Origin: an uncultured Pelagibacteraceae bacterium
GTDB taxonomy: Bacteria; Pseudomonadota; Alphaproteobacteria; Pelagibacterales; Pelagibacteraceae
DNA length: 64,000 nucleotides
Direction: 5' to 3'
Assembly (NCBI GenBank): GCA_902591415.1
Contig: CACJAU010000002.1
Location: forward strand, 1 to 64,000
The notes under the pieces: model-generated
Database searches by the model: none
What the model was told of the DNA's origin: nothing
The model's input: only the letters and a program-made list of their open reading frames with translations
Shown: in pieces, positions 48,931 to 61,084 of the stretch
Layout: each line of letters begins with the position of its first letter
Numbering within the stretch: position 1 is the first letter of the stretch
Program-made: the position numbers and the translations under genes

Positions 48931-49740
48931 ATGGTAAGAAGTTTAATTTACTCAATAACTTTTCATTCTGTTCTAATTCTATTAACTATTTTAAGTTTAC
49001 CATTTATGCTAAGAGAGCCAGTTGATCTTCCCCCGATAGTATCAGTTGAGCTAATTCAAATTACAGATAAAACAAGTATACCATATGCTCCAAAAGCAAG
49101 AAAAATAATTGAAGAAACTAAAAAAAAAGAAAAAGAAAGACTTGTCTCTGAGCAAGCTCCTCCTTCAGCAAAAGCAAAAGAAAAACCAGATCGAATTCCT
49201 CTTCCAAATGAAAAAAAAGAGGAAAAACAAATAGTAAAAAAAAAACAAAATCCCGAGGAAATTAAACCTGAAATAAGACAATCTTCAGAGTTTGAAAAAA
49301 AAGAAATAATAAATACAAATGAAATTGCTGCACTAATCGATAAGGCTAAAGAGGAAGAAGCCGTTAAACAAAAAAAAGCGGATAAAATAACTCAGAGCAG
49401 TCAAAAAAATTCTTTTGCCACAGGTCTCACTTTATCTCAAGAGGATGCTCTAAAAGCTCAAATTTTTGGTTGTTGGAGTGTTCCATTAGGTTTGCCATAT
49501 GATGAAGATCTGTTAGTAAGAATTAAACTAAAATTAAAAAAAGATGGGACAATAATGAAATCAGAAATTTTAGACCATCAACGTATGAATAAGCCTGGAC
49601 AAAAATTTTATAAAGTGTTAGCTGAGAGCGCTTTAAGGGCTGTAAGGTTGTGTCAACCACTTAAAGTACCACCAACAGATTATGATAAGTGGAAAGATTT
49701 ACAATTAAACTTTAATCCAACTGAAATGCTTAAAGGTTAG
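48931..49740 (+). CDS. tolA: Tol-Pal system protein TolA
   Basis: N-terminal TM, Lys/Glu-rich linker, C-terminal domain with [31 protein letters not shown]; position between tolR and tolB. Confidence 0.85.
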   Translation: MVRSLIYSITFHSVLILLTILSLPFMLREPVDLPPIVSVELIQITDKTSIPYAPKARKIIEETKKKEKERLVSEQAPPSAKAKEKPDRIPLPNEKKEEKQIVKKKQNPEEIKPEIRQSSEFEKKEIINTNEIAALIDKAKEEEAVKQKKADKITQSSQKNSFATGLTLSQEDALKAQIFGCWSVPLGLPYDEDLLVRIKLKLKKDGTIMKSEILDHQRMNKPGQKFYKVLAESALRAVRLCQPLKVPPTDYDKWKDLQLNFNPTEMLKG

Positions 49741-49742
49741 AA

Positions 49743-51080
49743 ATGAAAAAGCTTTTTATTATATTTTTTCTAAATGTTCTTCTAATAAATAAGTCAATTG
49801 CTCTTATAGAGGTAGATATAACTAGAGGTAACCTTGATCCTTTACCTATTGCAATATCACCTTTACATGTCGATATTAAGTCTGAAAATTTTGGAGAAAT
49901 TAAAATAAAAGAATTAGGTGAAGAAATTTCAAAGATAATAGAAGATAATTTTAGATCTACAGGATTATTTAATCCATTGAAAAAAGAGGCTTTCGTTCAA
50001 AAACCTGACATAGCTCACCTTAAGCCAAGATTTGAAGATTGGAGATTAATTAAAGCTCAAGCATTAGTAACTGGTAAACTTCTTGTAAAAGATGGAAAAT
50101 TAAAAGTTGAGTTTAGACTTTGGGATTTAGCTGCTGCTAAAGAGATGACTGCTTTAGCTTTTACCACAACTCCATCTAATTGGAGAAGAGTAGCCCATAT
50201 AATTTCAGATAAAATTTATGAGAGATTAACTGGTGAAGAAGGTTACTTTGATACAAGAATAATTTATGTAGCTGAGAGCGGTCCAAAAAATCAAAGGGTA
50301 AAAAAATTAGCAATTATGGATCAGGATGGAGCCAATACAAAATACTTAACTTTAGGTAATGAGCTAGTTTTAACTCCAAGATTTAATCCCACAAATCAAA
50401 TGGTGACATACATGTCGTATTTTAGAAATATGCCTAGAGTTTACTTATTAGATATTGAAACTGGAACCCAAGAAGTTGTTGGGAATTTTCCAGGAATGAC
50501 ATTTGCACCAAGATTTTCTCCAGATGGAAAAAAAATTGTAATGAGTTTCGCTAAAGATGGAAATTCAGATATTTATACAATGGATTTAGACTCCAGAGTC
50601 GTTGAGAAGATAACTGATCATTCTTCTATAGATACCTCCCCATCATTTTCACCTGATGGAAAATTTATTGCATTTAATTCAGATAGAAGTGGATTACAAC
50701 AAATTTATGTCATGCGAAGCGATGGTAGCGGAGTTAAAAGGATTACATTCGGTAATGGGATTTATGGAACACCTGTTTGGTCTCCTAGGGGAGATTTAAT
50801 AGCATTCACAAAAATGCGTAAAGGAAAATTTTATATTGGGGTTATGAGAATTGATGGGACAGGTGAAAGATTGTTAACTGAAAACTACTACCAAGAAGCA
50901 CCTTCGTGGTCACCAAATGGTAGAGTTTTAGTTTTTTATAGAGAAACAAAGGCAGGAACAAAGGGAGAAGGTTTTTCAGCAAAATTATGGTCTATAGATA
51001 TTACCGGATATAACGAAAGGAGGCTCAAAACAGAAACTGACGCCTCAGACCCATCTTGGTCCTCTCTTTTATCAAAATAA
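49743..51080 (+). CDS. tolB: Tol-Pal system beta-propeller protein TolB
   Basis: [20 protein letters not shown]; repeated [12 protein letters not shown] / [16 protein letters not shown] / [11 protein letters not shown] blades. Confidence 0.96.
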   Translation: MKKLFIIFFLNVLLINKSIALIEVDITRGNLDPLPIAISPLHVDIKSENFGEIKIKELGEEISKIIEDNFRSTGLFNPLKKEAFVQKPDIAHLKPRFEDWRLIKAQALVTGKLLVKDGKLKVEFRLWDLAAAKEMTALAFTTTPSNWRRVAHIISDKIYERLTGEEGYFDTRIIYVAESGPKNQRVKKLAIMDQDGANTKYLTLGNELVLTPRFNPTNQMVTYMSYFRNMPRVYLLDIETGTQEVVGNFPGMTFAPRFSPDGKKIVMSFAKDGNSDIYTMDLDSRVVEKITDHSSIDTSPSFSPDGKFIAFNSDRSGLQQIYVMRSDGSGVKRITFGNGIYGTPVWSPRGDLIAFTKMRKGKFYIGVMRIDGTGERLLTENYYQEAPSWSPNGRVLVFYRETKAGTKGEGFSAKLWSIDITGYNERRLKTETDASDPSWSSLLSK

Positions 51081-51159
51081 GGTTGAATTTTATGCAAATT
51101 CCACTTGAATAACATTCAATAATTTGAAATAAACCACAATAACGAACCCAGGGGATAAA

Positions 51160-51636
51160 ATGATATTTAACAAGAATTTAAAAAATATATTATTAGTAAT
51201 ATTTGCTACATTAATATTAAGTGCATGTTCAACAGCTAAGAAATCAGGAAATGTTGATGGCGATGTTTATACTGGAAAAGAGACAGTAGAATACTTAGCT
51301 TCAGGAGTACCTGATAGAATATTTTTTGCTACGAACAAATCATCTTTAACAACTGCTGCAAGAGAAACTTTAAGAAAACAAGCTACATATTTAAGAAAGA
51401 ATAAAAATCTTAGCGTGACAATTGAAGGTCATGCAGATGAGAGAGGAACAAGAGAATACAATTTAGCTTTAGGTGAAAGAAGAGCTAATGCAGCTAGAGA
51501 TTATTTAATGACATATGGAATTTCTGGAAAAAGAATTTCTGTAATAAGTTATGGTAAAGAGAAACCTGTTAATCCTGCCTCAACACCTTTGGCTTGGTCA
51601 CAAAACAGAAGATCTGTAACTGTAAAAGTAAATTAA
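51160..51636 (+). CDS. pal: Peptidoglycan-associated lipoprotein Pal
   Basis: Lipobox LILSACST; VTIEGHADERGTREYNLALGERRANAARDYLMTYGI. Confidence 0.95.
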   Translation: MIFNKNLKNILLVIFATLILSACSTAKKSGNVDGDVYTGKETVEYLASGVPDRIFFATNKSSLTTAARETLRKQATYLRKNKNLSVTIEGHADERGTREYNLALGERRANAARDYLMTYGISGKRISVISYGKEKPVNPASTPLAWSQNRRSVTVKVN

Positions 51637-51654
51637 TAAAAATTAATTAATATT

Positions 51655-51697
51655 AAGACCCCTTAATAATATCGATTATTAAGGGGTCTTTTTTTTG
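51655..51697 (+). terminator. Intrinsic terminator between pal and cpoB
   Basis: AAGACCCCTTAATAAT-ATCG-ATTATTAAGGGGTCTT followed by a T-run. Confidence 0.9.
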
Positions 51698-51722
51698 CCA
51701 TTTTATCTATTTAAAAAGAATC

Positions 51723-52685
51723 ATGTCTAGATATTTAAAAATTAAAGATATTTTTTTATCACTATTATTAATTTTATTTACATTTTGTATCTCAGCAGAG
51801 GAGGAGGAAATTTACTTAAAGGCAATATCTGATCAAATTCAAGTTATTACAAAAGATCTTAAAACATTAGAGAAAGCTGTTTACCAAAAATCAGACGTTG
51901 CGAATTTACAAAACTCTAGCACTATTGGATCAGATGGATTGAATGAAGATATAATGACAAAACATCTTTTAAAATTAAATGAGATAGAAAATCAATTTAG
52001 AATACTTACAAATAAATTTGAAGAAGTGAATTTTAAATTAGATAAATTGTCTTCACGTGTAACAAAAATTCAATCTGACACTCAATTAAGATTTTCAGAT
52101 TTAGAAAACGGAAAAATTAGTACACAGAATGAAAAACAAACTTCTCTTCCAGGTTCTAATAAGCCCCAAGATTTTGGAGCAGCTCCAGGTTATCAAACTA
52201 CAAACTTACCAAAAGAACAATCAATAAATTCAGTTGAAAGCGCCCAAACAGTTATTACTGCGGAACCTGAAAAGAGAGAGTCTTTGCTTCCAAATAAATC
52301 TGCAGAAGAACAATATGAGTTTGCAGTAAGTTTTATGAAAATAGGAGATTATGAAACTGCCGAATTTGCTTTAAGAGAATTTATTGATAAAAACAAGGAT
52401 CATGATTTAGCTGGAAGCGCACAATATTGGTATGGAGAAACTTTTAGAATAAGACAATTATATTCTGATGCAGCTACAGCTTACCTAGATGGTTATCAAA
52501 ATTATCCAAAAAGTAAAAAAGCGCCTGATAATCTCTTGAAACTTGGAATTACAATGGTTCAACTTGGTGAAAAAGATCAAGGATGTAAGATGATTTCGGG
52601 TCTAAAAAAAGAATACCCAAAAGCTAGTAAGTCTGTGTTACAAAAAGCTCAGTATGAGCAAAAAAAATTCAAGTGTAAATCTTAA
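51723..52685 (+). CDS. cpoB: Tol-Pal system protein CpoB/YbgF
   Basis: Signal-peptide-like N-terminus, coiled coil, TPR C-terminus AEEQYEFAVSFMKIGDYETAEFALREFI; after pal. Confidence 0.88.
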   Translation: MSRYLKIKDIFLSLLLILFTFCISAEEEEIYLKAISDQIQVITKDLKTLEKAVYQKSDVANLQNSSTIGSDGLNEDIMTKHLLKLNEIENQFRILTNKFEEVNFKLDKLSSRVTKIQSDTQLRFSDLENGKISTQNEKQTSLPGSNKPQDFGAAPGYQTTNLPKEQSINSVESAQTVITAEPEKRESLLPNKSAEEQYEFAVSFMKIGDYETAEFALREFIDKNKDHDLAGSAQYWYGETFRIRQLYSDAATAYLDGYQNYPKSKKAPDNLLKLGITMVQLGEKDQGCKMISGLKKEYPKASKSVLQKAQYEQKKFKCKS

Positions 52686-53673
52686 AAACGGATTTAAAGA
52701 TTTTAAAGATCTATCTAAAATTTTTTTAAATTTTAAAGACAAATTAGATTATCTTAATTATGAAAGTTATTTAGTTGCTGTTTCAGGCGGGCCAGATAGT
52801 TTGGCTTTAGCAGCTCTAACAAAATCTTATAATTTCTGTAAAAAAACAAAATTTTATTATGTGCTAATTGATCATAATTTAAGAAAAAATTCCAATCTAG
52901 AAGCAAAAAAAGTAAAAAATTTACTTAAAAAAAAACAAATAAATTTAACTATTTTTATAAATAAAAAAAAAATAATCAAAAATATTCAGGCCGAAGCTAG
53001 AAAAACAAGATATGATATTTTAACTAATTATTGTAAAAAAAAAAAGATTAAAACTATTTTAACTGCTCATAATTTAGAAGATCAAGTAGAAACCTTTTTT
53101 ATAAGGCTTTCGAGAGGTAGTGGTTTAAGAGGTCTTTCGTCAATGAAACCACTTACTAAGCTTAAAGGCCAAATTAATTTGTACAGACCTTTATTGAGTG
53201 TAAAAAAAAAGTTTTTAATGAAAATTTCAAAAAATATTTTTGGAAAGTATTTTAAAGATCCATCTAATAAAAATATCAAATATTTAAGAACTAAAATTAG
53301 AAATTTAAAGAAACCCCTGGAAACTAGTGGTATAAAATATGATCAAATTTTTAAATCGATACAAAATCTATCTTTAAGCAAAACAACACTAGACGGGTAT
53401 TTAAATAAAGTTTTTAAAGATTTAATTAAAAAAAATAATAATGAAGTTATTATAAATTTTTCAAAATTTAAAAACCTTAATCACGATATAAAGATGTCCA
53501 TCTTAAATGAGTCTATCAAAAAGCTAAAAAAAAATTATTACGATATAAGATCTAAAAAAGTAGGAAATTTAATAAAACTCCTGCACAAAAGAAATTTCAA
53601 AAAATCAACTCTAGGAGGTTGTATTTTTTTTAAAAAAGGTGAAAATTTGTGTCTAAAAAGTGAAAAATTATAA
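52654..53673 (+). CDS. tilS: tRNA(Ile)-lysidine synthase
   Basis: LVAVSGGPDSLALAAL; LIDHNLRKNSNLEAK; TAHNLEDQVETFFIRLSRGSGLRGLSSM. Confidence 0.92.
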   Translation: MSKKNSSVNLKNGFKDFKDLSKIFLNFKDKLDYLNYESYLVAVSGGPDSLALAALTKSYNFCKKTKFYYVLIDHNLRKNSNLEAKKVKNLLKKKQINLTIFINKKKIIKNIQAEARKTRYDILTNYCKKKKIKTILTAHNLEDQVETFFIRLSRGSGLRGLSSMKPLTKLKGQINLYRPLLSVKKKFLMKISKNIFGKYFKDPSNKNIKYLRTKIRNLKKPLETSGIKYDQIFKSIQNLSLSKTTLDGYLNKVFKDLIKKNNNEVIINFSKFKNLNHDIKMSILNESIKKLKKNYYDIRSKKVGNLIKLLHKRNFKKSTLGGCIFFKKGENLCLKSEKL

Positions 53674-53767
53674 AATTTGCGTAAAATAAGTAACTTTTTG
53701 TCTTATTTAAACCTATAAAAATTTACAATATACTTGTTTAATAGCAATTAATGATTATTTAAAAATT

Positions 53768-55663
53768 ATGAATTTAAAGAATTTAATAATGTGGGTCATA
53801 ATAGTCTTACTTTCAGTAGGTCTATTTAACATGTTTCAAGACCCAAATAGAGTAAATTCGGAGAGAAACTCGCTACCTTTTTCTAACTTTTTAAATGAAG
53901 TCGAAGCAGGAAGAGTGGTTGAAGTTCAAATACAAGGAAATAATATTTCTGGTATTTTAGCTGATGGAAAAACATTTAAAACTTATTCTCCTAATTATCC
54001 TGAGTTAGTTGATAAACTTTCTTCAAAAGGGGTGAGCATTGTAGCATCTCCTCAAGAAGACAAAATGCCATCATTATTAGGAATTCTATTATCATGGTTT
54101 CCTATGCTTTTACTTATTGGTGTATGGATATTTTTCATGCGTCAAATGCAAGGTGGTAAAGGAGGAGCTATGGGTTTTGGAAGATCTAAAGCAAAATTAT
54201 TAAATGAAGCACAAGGAAAAGTAACTTTTAATGATGTCGCCGGGGTAGAGGAAGCCAAGGAAGAAGTTGAAGAAATAGTAGAATTTTTAAAAGATCCAAA
54301 AAAATTTAGTCGTTTAGGTGGTAAAATACCTAAAGGTGCTTTATTAATTGGTCCCCCAGGAACTGGAAAGACTTTGCTTGCCAAAGCAATAGCAGGTGAA
54401 GCTAATGTTCCTTTTTTTTCTATCTCAGGATCAGACTTTGTAGAAATGTTTGTAGGAGTTGGAGCATCAAGAGTTAGAGATATGTTTGAACAAGGAAAAA
54501 AACATTCTCCTTGTATAATCTTTATAGATGAAATTGATGCAGTAGGAAGAAGCAGAGGCGCAGGATTAGGTGGAGGAAATGATGAAAGAGAGCAAACCCT
54601 AAATCAGTTACTTGTAGAGATGGATGGTTTTGATACCAATGAAGGAATTATTTTAATTGCAGCAACTAATAGACCTGACGTATTAGACCCTGCTTTGCTT
54701 AGACCAGGAAGATTTGACAGACAAGTTGTAGTTGGCAATCCAGACATAATTGGAAGAGAGGCAATTTTAAAAGTTCACGTCAAAAAAATTAGCACTGGGC
54801 CAGATGTTAAACTAAGAACAATTGCTAGAGGCACTCCAGGGTTTTCTGGGGCTGACTTGGCGAATTTAATTAATGAGTCTGCTTTGCTTGCAGCAAGAAA
54901 AAATAAAAGAGTCGTTACAATGTCAGATATTGAAGAAGCAAAAGATAAAGTTATGATGGGAGCAGAGAGAAGATCAATGGTAATGTCGGAAGACGAGAAA
55001 AAACTTACAGCATATCACGAAGGGGGCCATGCAATTGTTGCCCTAAATGAAAAAGCCTCTGATCCTATCCATAAAGCAACAATTATTCCAAGGGGTCGAG
55101 CTTTAGGAATGGTAATGAGATTGCCTGAAAGAGACCAATTATCGGTAACAAGAGAAAAAATGTACTCTGATATTGCGGTAGCAATGGGAGGAAGAATTGC
55201 TGAAGAAATAATTTTCGGTCACGACAAAGTAACTTCAGGAGCATCTTCAGATATAGACATGGCTACGAAAATGGCAAAAAATATGGTTACGAAATATGGG
55301 ATGAGTGATGAATTAGGTCCTTTAGCTTATGGCGAAAATGAAGAAGAGGTATTTTTAGGGAGATCAGTAACCAGACAACAAAATATGTCAGAGGAAACAG
55401 CAAAAAAAATAGATATAGAAGTAAAAAAAATTGTGGATACTGGGTACCAAAGAGCAAAAAAAGTTCTTACAGATAAGATCGATGATTTACATAAATTAGC
55501 GAAAGCTCTTTTAATTTATGAAACACTATCAGGTGATGAAATTAGAGATTTAATTTTAAAAAATATAAAACCAACAAGATCTTTTAAAGATGAGGATGAA
55601 GACGACGGCAAAACTTCATCTGCTCTTGGTTCTCTAGGATTAAAACCAAAACCAGCAATTTAA
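53768..55663 (+). CDS. ftsH: ATP-dependent zinc metalloprotease FtsH
   Basis: [61 protein letters not shown]. Confidence 0.97.
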   Translation: MNLKNLIMWVIIVLLSVGLFNMFQDPNRVNSERNSLPFSNFLNEVEAGRVVEVQIQGNNISGILADGKTFKTYSPNYPELVDKLSSKGVSIVASPQEDKMPSLLGILLSWFPMLLLIGVWIFFMRQMQGGKGGAMGFGRSKAKLLNEAQGKVTFNDVAGVEEAKEEVEEIVEFLKDPKKFSRLGGKIPKGALLIGPPGTGKTLLAKAIAGEANVPFFSISGSDFVEMFVGVGASRVRDMFEQGKKHSPCIIFIDEIDAVGRSRGAGLGGGNDEREQTLNQLLVEMDGFDTNEGIILIAATNRPDVLDPALLRPGRFDRQVVVGNPDIIGREAILKVHVKKISTGPDVKLRTIARGTPGFSGADLANLINESALLAARKNKRVVTMSDIEEAKDKVMMGAERRSMVMSEDEKKLTAYHEGGHAIVALNEKASDPIHKATIIPRGRALGMVMRLPERDQLSVTREKMYSDIAVAMGGRIAEEIIFGHDKVTSGASSDIDMATKMAKNMVTKYGMSDELGPLAYGENEEEVFLGRSVTRQQNMSEETAKKIDIEVKKIVDTGYQRAKKVLTDKIDDLHKLAKALLIYETLSGDEIRDLILKNIKPTRSFKDEDEDDGKTSSALGSLGLKPKPAI

Positions 55664-55667
55664 GTTA

Positions 55668-56726
55668 ATGACCAAATATTACACTCGCGCGTGTAATTTT
55701 TTTTATGGTCAAGTTTCAAGACAATTAGTTAAAAAGAAACTTTCAATTCCTCTTTGCAATGATAGCTCAATATCTTTCAATCAAATAGAACTTTTTTCTA
55801 GAAATAAAAAAATAGTTAAAAATAAAATTATAGATTTAAAAAATATAAAGAAATTACCAAAAAAAATTAAACAAAAAGTAACTCAAGATCTAAAAAAAAT
55901 AACAAGCAAAAGAGAGTTTCCTGGAAAAAAACCCCATGGAATTATGGGTGTAATAAACATGACACCAGATAGCTTTTCCGATGGCGGAAAGTATAATACC
56001 CTCAAAAAGGCTAACCAAAGAATTAAAAATCTTATCAAGTCTGGTGCAGATATAATTGATATAGGAGGTGAGTCTACTAGACCTGGTTCTAAAGTTATTA
56101 ATCCAAAAAATGAACTCGAAAGAGTAAAAAACGTAATTAAAAAATTTAAAAATAGTTTTTCTAAAACATTGCTCTCTATAGATACGAGGAAAAGCCAGGT
56201 AATTGATTATGCCATAAAAGCAAAAGCAGACATTGTAAACGATGTTTCATGTTTTAAATTTGATCAATATTCTCATAAATCTGTAAGAAATAAAAATATA
56301 TGGAAAATAATTCACCATATGCAAGGAACACCACAAACAATGCAAATAAATCCTAAATATCATCATGTTTTATTAGATATTTATGATTTCTTTGAAAAAG
56401 AAATTTCAAATTTTAAAAATGATAAATATAAAAGGAAATTAATTTTAGATCCAGGTATTGGTTTTGGAAAAAAGTTGAAACATAATTTGATGATATTAAA
56501 TAAGATTTCAATATTTCATTCTTTAGGATTTCCTATATTAATTGGCACGTCTAGAAAAAGATTTATTAATCAAATTTCTGGAAAATATGATACTAAAGAG
56601 AGAATTGGTGGAACCTTATCTTCAATAATGTATTCGCTTTCACAAGGAGTAAAAATTTTTAGAGTTCATAATGTTGAAGAGGTTAAGCAAGGTCTCTTAG
56701 TATTTGAAAAATTATTAAATAAATGA
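55668..56726 (+). CDS. folP: Dihydropteroate synthase
   Basis: GVINMTPDSFSDGGKYNTL; GADIIDIGGESTRPGSKVI; LILDPGIGFGKKLKHNL. Confidence 0.93.
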   Translation: MTKYYTRACNFFYGQVSRQLVKKKLSIPLCNDSSISFNQIELFSRNKKIVKNKIIDLKNIKKLPKKIKQKVTQDLKKITSKREFPGKKPHGIMGVINMTPDSFSDGGKYNTLKKANQRIKNLIKSGADIIDIGGESTRPGSKVINPKNELERVKNVIKKFKNSFSKTLLSIDTRKSQVIDYAIKAKADIVNDVSCFKFDQYSHKSVRNKNIWKIIHHMQGTPQTMQINPKYHHVLLDIYDFFEKEISNFKNDKYKRKLILDPGIGFGKKLKHNLMILNKISIFHSLGFPILIGTSRKRFINQISGKYDTKERIGGTLSSIMYSLSQGVKIFRVHNVEEVKQGLLVFEKLLNK

Positions 56727-58054
56727 AAAAAAAATATTTTGGAACTGATGGTATAAGAGGCACAGTAAATTTAGGTAATATTAATGGTGAAAAGTTTTTT
56801 AAATTTGGCTTAGCAGCCGGGACTTATTTTAAAAACTTTAAGAAAAAAAAGCAGATAGCAATTATTGCCAAAGATACAAGATTATCAGGATATACTTTAG
56901 AACCAGCTCTCGTATCAGGATTGGCTTCAGCAGGAATGCATATCTTTACATTAGGGCCTTTACCAACAAATGGCTTAGCAATGTTGACAAAAAAAATGAA
57001 AGCAAATCTAGGAATAATGATAACAGCATCTCACAATCCTTTCCATGATAATGGGCTAAAATTATTTGGACCCGATGGAATGAAACTATCAGATAAAATT
57101 GAAAAAAAAATTGAGAGTCTAATTGACAAAAAAACAATTAATCAATTATCAAAACCAGATTTTTTAGGAAGAGTTAAGCGATTAGAAGATGGAAATGATA
57201 GATATATTGAAATTTTAAAGAGTAATTTCCCCAATAATTTTAGCCTCAAAGGAATGAGAATAGTTTTAGATTGCGCTAATGGTGCAGGATATAAATCTGC
57301 TCCTAAAATTTTATCAAGCTTAGGTGCGAAAGTATTTTCAACTGGGATTAAACCAAATGGTTTAAATATTAATCTAAAATGTGGCTCCACGTATCCCGAT
57401 CTCTTAAAAAAATATGTGAAAAAATTTAAAGCTGATATTGGAATATCTTTAGATGGTGATGCCGATAGAGTAATAATGTGTGATGAAAAATCTCAAATAA
57501 TCGATGGAGATCAAATTATCGCTATGATTGCCAAGAGGTGGAAAAGAAAAAAAATCTTGAAAGGTGGAGTGATTGGAACTTTAATGTCTAATTATGGATT
57601 AGAAAATTTTTTTTTAAAAGAAAAAATAAATTTTAAAAGATCAAAAGTTGGCGATCGTTACGTTAAAGAACTAATGAGGAAAAATAACTATAATTTAGGT
57701 GGAGAGCAATCAGGACATATAATTTTAGGAAAATTTGCTACAACAGGTGATGGTCTATTAGTAGCGTTAGAATGTTTATTTGCTTTGAGGAAAAGAAAAG
57801 CAGCAAGTGAATTATTTAAAGTCTATCAGCCAGTGCCACAAAAACTAATTAATATAAAAGTAAAAAATAAAGAAATTATTAATACACCAAAGTGTAAAAA
57901 AGCAATTAAACTTGCAAATCATATTATAAAAGATCAAGGTAGGCTGCTTGTAAGGCCTTCGGGCACAGAACCAAAAATTAGAATTATGTGTGAATCTTTC
58001 AATTCTATTTTACTTAAAAAATGCATTAAAATTGTCAGAAGATCTATAAATTAA
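56723..58054 (+). CDS. glmM: Phosphoglucosamine mutase
   Basis: KKYFGTDGIRGTVN; IMITASHNPFHDNGLKLFGPDGMKL; ISLDGDADRVIMCDE; LVRPSGTEPKIRIM. Confidence 0.95.
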   Translation: MKKKYFGTDGIRGTVNLGNINGEKFFKFGLAAGTYFKNFKKKKQIAIIAKDTRLSGYTLEPALVSGLASAGMHIFTLGPLPTNGLAMLTKKMKANLGIMITASHNPFHDNGLKLFGPDGMKLSDKIEKKIESLIDKKTINQLSKPDFLGRVKRLEDGNDRYIEILKSNFPNNFSLKGMRIVLDCANGAGYKSAPKILSSLGAKVFSTGIKPNGLNINLKCGSTYPDLLKKYVKKFKADIGISLDGDADRVIMCDEKSQIIDGDQIIAMIAKRWKRKKILKGGVIGTLMSNYGLENFFLKEKINFKRSKVGDRYVKELMRKNNYNLGGEQSGHIILGKFATTGDGLLVALECLFALRKRKAASELFKVYQPVPQKLINIKVKNKEIINTPKCKKAIKLANHIIKDQGRLLVRPSGTEPKIRIMCESFNSILLKKCIKIVRRSIN

Positions 58055-58056
58055 AA

Positions 58057-58869
58057 ATGCGTTTAAAATCTAAAGTTCTTATAATAGCTGGATCTGACTC
58101 CTCTGGAGGCGCAGGTATTCAAGCTGATATAAAAACTGTAACTTCTTTAGGTAGTTATGCAATGACCGCTATTACCGCTGTTACTGCTCAGAATACTACT
58201 GGAGTAAAATCTATTATCCCTATAGATCCAAATGAGATTTCAAATCAAATTGAATTTTCTGCTAAAGATATTCGTCCTCAAGCAATAAAGATTGGTATGT
58301 TACATTCCAAACAAGTAATACTGGCAGTCAACAAATCATTAAATAAAATAAAAATAAAAAAAATCATATTAGACCCGGTTATGGTTGCTAAAGGTGGAGC
58401 AAAACTTATAAATACTGCTGCTATTTCATTTATTAAAAATATATTAATGAAAAAAGTTTTATTAATCACTCCAAATATACCAGAGGCAGAAGTATTATCA
58501 GGAATAAAAATTAGATCTACCAAAGATATGATAAATGCTGGAAAAAAAATAATTGAATTAGGTGCTAAAAATGTTCTTATTAAAGGTGGTCATTTAAAAT
58601 CTAAGATAATGGTTGATATCTTAATTAATAAAAAATCAGTTACAGAATTTAGAAGCAAAAAACATAATTCAAAAAATACTCATGGAACAGGTTGTACTTT
58701 ATCTTCAGCAATAACAACGTATCTATCATGTGGAAAAGATTTGATTAAATCTTGTGAGCTTGGAATTAAATATGTTAATGATGCAATCAAAACTAACACA
58801 AATTTAGGAAAAGGAAACGGTCCAATCAATCATTTAAACTCTATTATTCTAAATAAAAAATTCAAATAA
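58057..58869 (+). CDS. thiD: Hydroxymethylpyrimidine/phosphomethylpyrimidine kinase
   Basis: [56 protein letters not shown]. Confidence 0.95.
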   Translation: MRLKSKVLIIAGSDSSGGAGIQADIKTVTSLGSYAMTAITAVTAQNTTGVKSIIPIDPNEISNQIEFSAKDIRPQAIKIGMLHSKQVILAVNKSLNKIKIKKIILDPVMVAKGGAKLINTAAISFIKNILMKKVLLITPNIPEAEVLSGIKIRSTKDMINAGKKIIELGAKNVLIKGGHLKSKIMVDILINKKSVTEFRSKKHNSKNTHGTGCTLSSAITTYLSCGKDLIKSCELGIKYVNDAIKTNTNLGKGNGPINHLNSIILNKKFK

Positions 58870-60161
58870 TGAAAAATGTTGCAGTTGTAGGTTCGCAGTG
58901 GGGAGATGAGGGAAAAGGAAAAATAGTTGATTGGCTTTCAAGTGAAGCTGACGTAGTGGTTCGCTTCCAAGGTGGTCATAACGCTGGCCATACACTAGTT
59001 ATTGATAAAAAAGTTTTTAAGTTAAGATTATTACCCTCTGGAATTGTTAGAAAGGGTAAAATGTCGATACTTGGAAATGGTGTTGTTATAGATCCATGGG
59101 CTCTTTTAAGCGAAATTGATGAAATAAAGAAACAAGGTGTTGAAGTAACTCCCGATAATTTTATGATTTCTGAGGCAGCATCTTTAATTTTACCTTTCCA
59201 TCAAGAAATGGACGAGATTCGTGAAGATGCTGCTGGAAAAGAAAAGATTGGTACAACAAGAAGAGGAATTGGTCCTTGTTATGAAGATAAAGTTGGCAGA
59301 AGATCAATTAGAGTAATGGATTTAAGATCAGAAACTAATTTAGATAGCAGGTTAGAAAATGTATTAGAACATCATAACGCTATTAGAAAAGGTTTAAATA
59401 AAAAGGTCTTTGAAAAAAATGCTCTAAAAAAAGAATTATTAAAAATTGCTCCAGAATTATTAAAATTTGCTCAACCTGTCTGGTTAAAATTGAGTGAATA
59501 TAATAATGCGGGAAAAAAAATATTGTTTGAGGGTGCTCAGGGAATTCTTTTAGACGTTGATCATGGGACTTATCCATATGTAACATCATCAAATACTGTA
59601 CCTTCAATGGCTGCAACCGGATCAGGTTGTGGTCCTGACAAAATTAATTACGTTTTAGGTATAACAAAAGCTTATACTACTAGAGTAGGTAGCGGACCAT
59701 TCCCTACCGAATTGAATGATGAGGTGGGTGAAAGTTTAGGTAGAAGAGGAAAAGAATTTGGAACTGTTACAGCTAGAAAAAGAAGATGTGGTTGGTTTGA
59801 CGGAGTTTTAGTTAGACAGACAATTAAAATTTCAGGAATTCACGGTATAGCTTTAACTAAACTAGATGTTTTAGACGAACTCGAAGAAATTAAAATGTGC
59901 ATTTGTTATGAATTAAATGGAAAAAAAATAGACTATTTACCAGCAGCTTCCGAGGATCAGTTTAATATTAAACCAATTTATAAATCATTTCCTGGATGGA
60001 AGAGCAAAACACAAGGAATAAGAAATTTTAAAGATTTACCAGATAATGCTAAAAAATATATACATGCTTTAGAGGATTTTATTGAAGCTAGAATATCTAG
60101 TATATCAACTAGTCCTGAGCGAGATGATACAATTTTAGTTGAAGATCCTTTTGATAATTAA
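58869..60161 (+). CDS. purA: Adenylosuccinate synthase
   Basis: [57 protein letters not shown]. Confidence 0.97.
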   Translation: MKNVAVVGSQWGDEGKGKIVDWLSSEADVVVRFQGGHNAGHTLVIDKKVFKLRLLPSGIVRKGKMSILGNGVVIDPWALLSEIDEIKKQGVEVTPDNFMISEAASLILPFHQEMDEIREDAAGKEKIGTTRRGIGPCYEDKVGRRSIRVMDLRSETNLDSRLENVLEHHNAIRKGLNKKVFEKNALKKELLKIAPELLKFAQPVWLKLSEYNNAGKKILFEGAQGILLDVDHGTYPYVTSSNTVPSMAATGSGCGPDKINYVLGITKAYTTRVGSGPFPTELNDEVGESLGRRGKEFGTVTARKRRCGWFDGVLVRQTIKISGIHGIALTKLDVLDELEEIKMCICYELNGKKIDYLPAASEDQFNIKPIYKSFPGWKSKTQGIRNFKDLPDNAKKYIHALEDFIEARISSISTSPERDDTILVEDPFDN

Positions 60162-61054
60162 TTTGCAGGTAGTAAATTTTTAGATTTACTAGCGTTAATC
60201 ATAGATTTTTGTAATTTTTCAAACGCTTTAGTTTCAATTTGCCGTATTCTCTCTCTACTAATCTTATATTTTTTACTTAAATCTTCTAAAGTTTCAGGTT
60301 CTTCAGAAAGCCTTCTTGCTGTGATTATCTCTTTTTCTCTCTCATTTAAAATTTTCATTGCACTTTTTAATAATTCCTTCTTGTCCTCATACTCTTGCTT
60401 TTGCGATACAATAAGTTCTTGATCTAAGCTATCGTCAACTAACCAATCTTGCCATTCATCGGTCTCCCCACTTTTGATAGGATCATTAAGAGATTTTTCT
60501 TGACCCATCATTCTTCTGTTCATATTTACAACTTCGTGTGACTCAACATCTAGTCTTTTAGAAATTTCTTTAACTTGATCATCTTTTAAATCCCCATCTT
60601 GATTAGGAGCTATTTGGTTTTTAAGTTTCTTTAGATTAAAAAAAAGTTTTTTTTGAGCAGTTGTTGTACCCATTTTTACTAAACTCCATGATCTAAGTAC
60701 ATATTCTTGTATCGCAGCTTTAATCCACCACATAGCATATGTCGCTAGTCTAAAACCTTTATCAGGATCAAACTTTTTTACTGCCTGCATCAATCCTATA
60801 TTTCCTTCTGATATTAATTCGTTAACAGGCAATCCGTAACCTCTATAACCCATGGCTATTTTGGCAACTAATCTTAAATGACTAGTTACTAATTTATGTG
60901 CAGCTTTTAAATTTCCATTATCTCTCCAATTTTTAGCAAGCATATATTCTTCCTCTGCATCAAGCATAGGAAATTTTTTAATTTGAGCTAAATAAACAGA
61001 TAACCCTCCAACCGAGGGAACTGGTAAATTACTTATTTGATTTTCTTGGTCCAT
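60158..61054 (-). CDS. rpoH: RNA polymerase sigma-32 factor
   Basis: [87 protein letters not shown]. Confidence 0.95.
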   Translation of the reverse strand: MDQENQISNLPVPSVGGLSVYLAQIKKFPMLDAEEEYMLAKNWRDNGNLKAAHKLVTSHLRLVAKIAMGYRGYGLPVNELISEGNIGLMQAVKKFDPDKGFRLATYAMWWIKAAIQEYVLRSWSLVKMGTTTAQKKLFFNLKKLKNQIAPNQDGDLKDDQVKEISKRLDVESHEVVNMNRRMMGQEKSLNDPIKSGETDEWQDWLVDDSLDQELIVSQKQEYEDKKELLKSAMKILNEREKEIITARRLSEEPETLEDLSKKYKISRERIRQIETKAFEKLQKSMINASKSKNLLPAN

Positions 61055-61084
61055 AACTTTTATTTATATATTAGATTACTTATT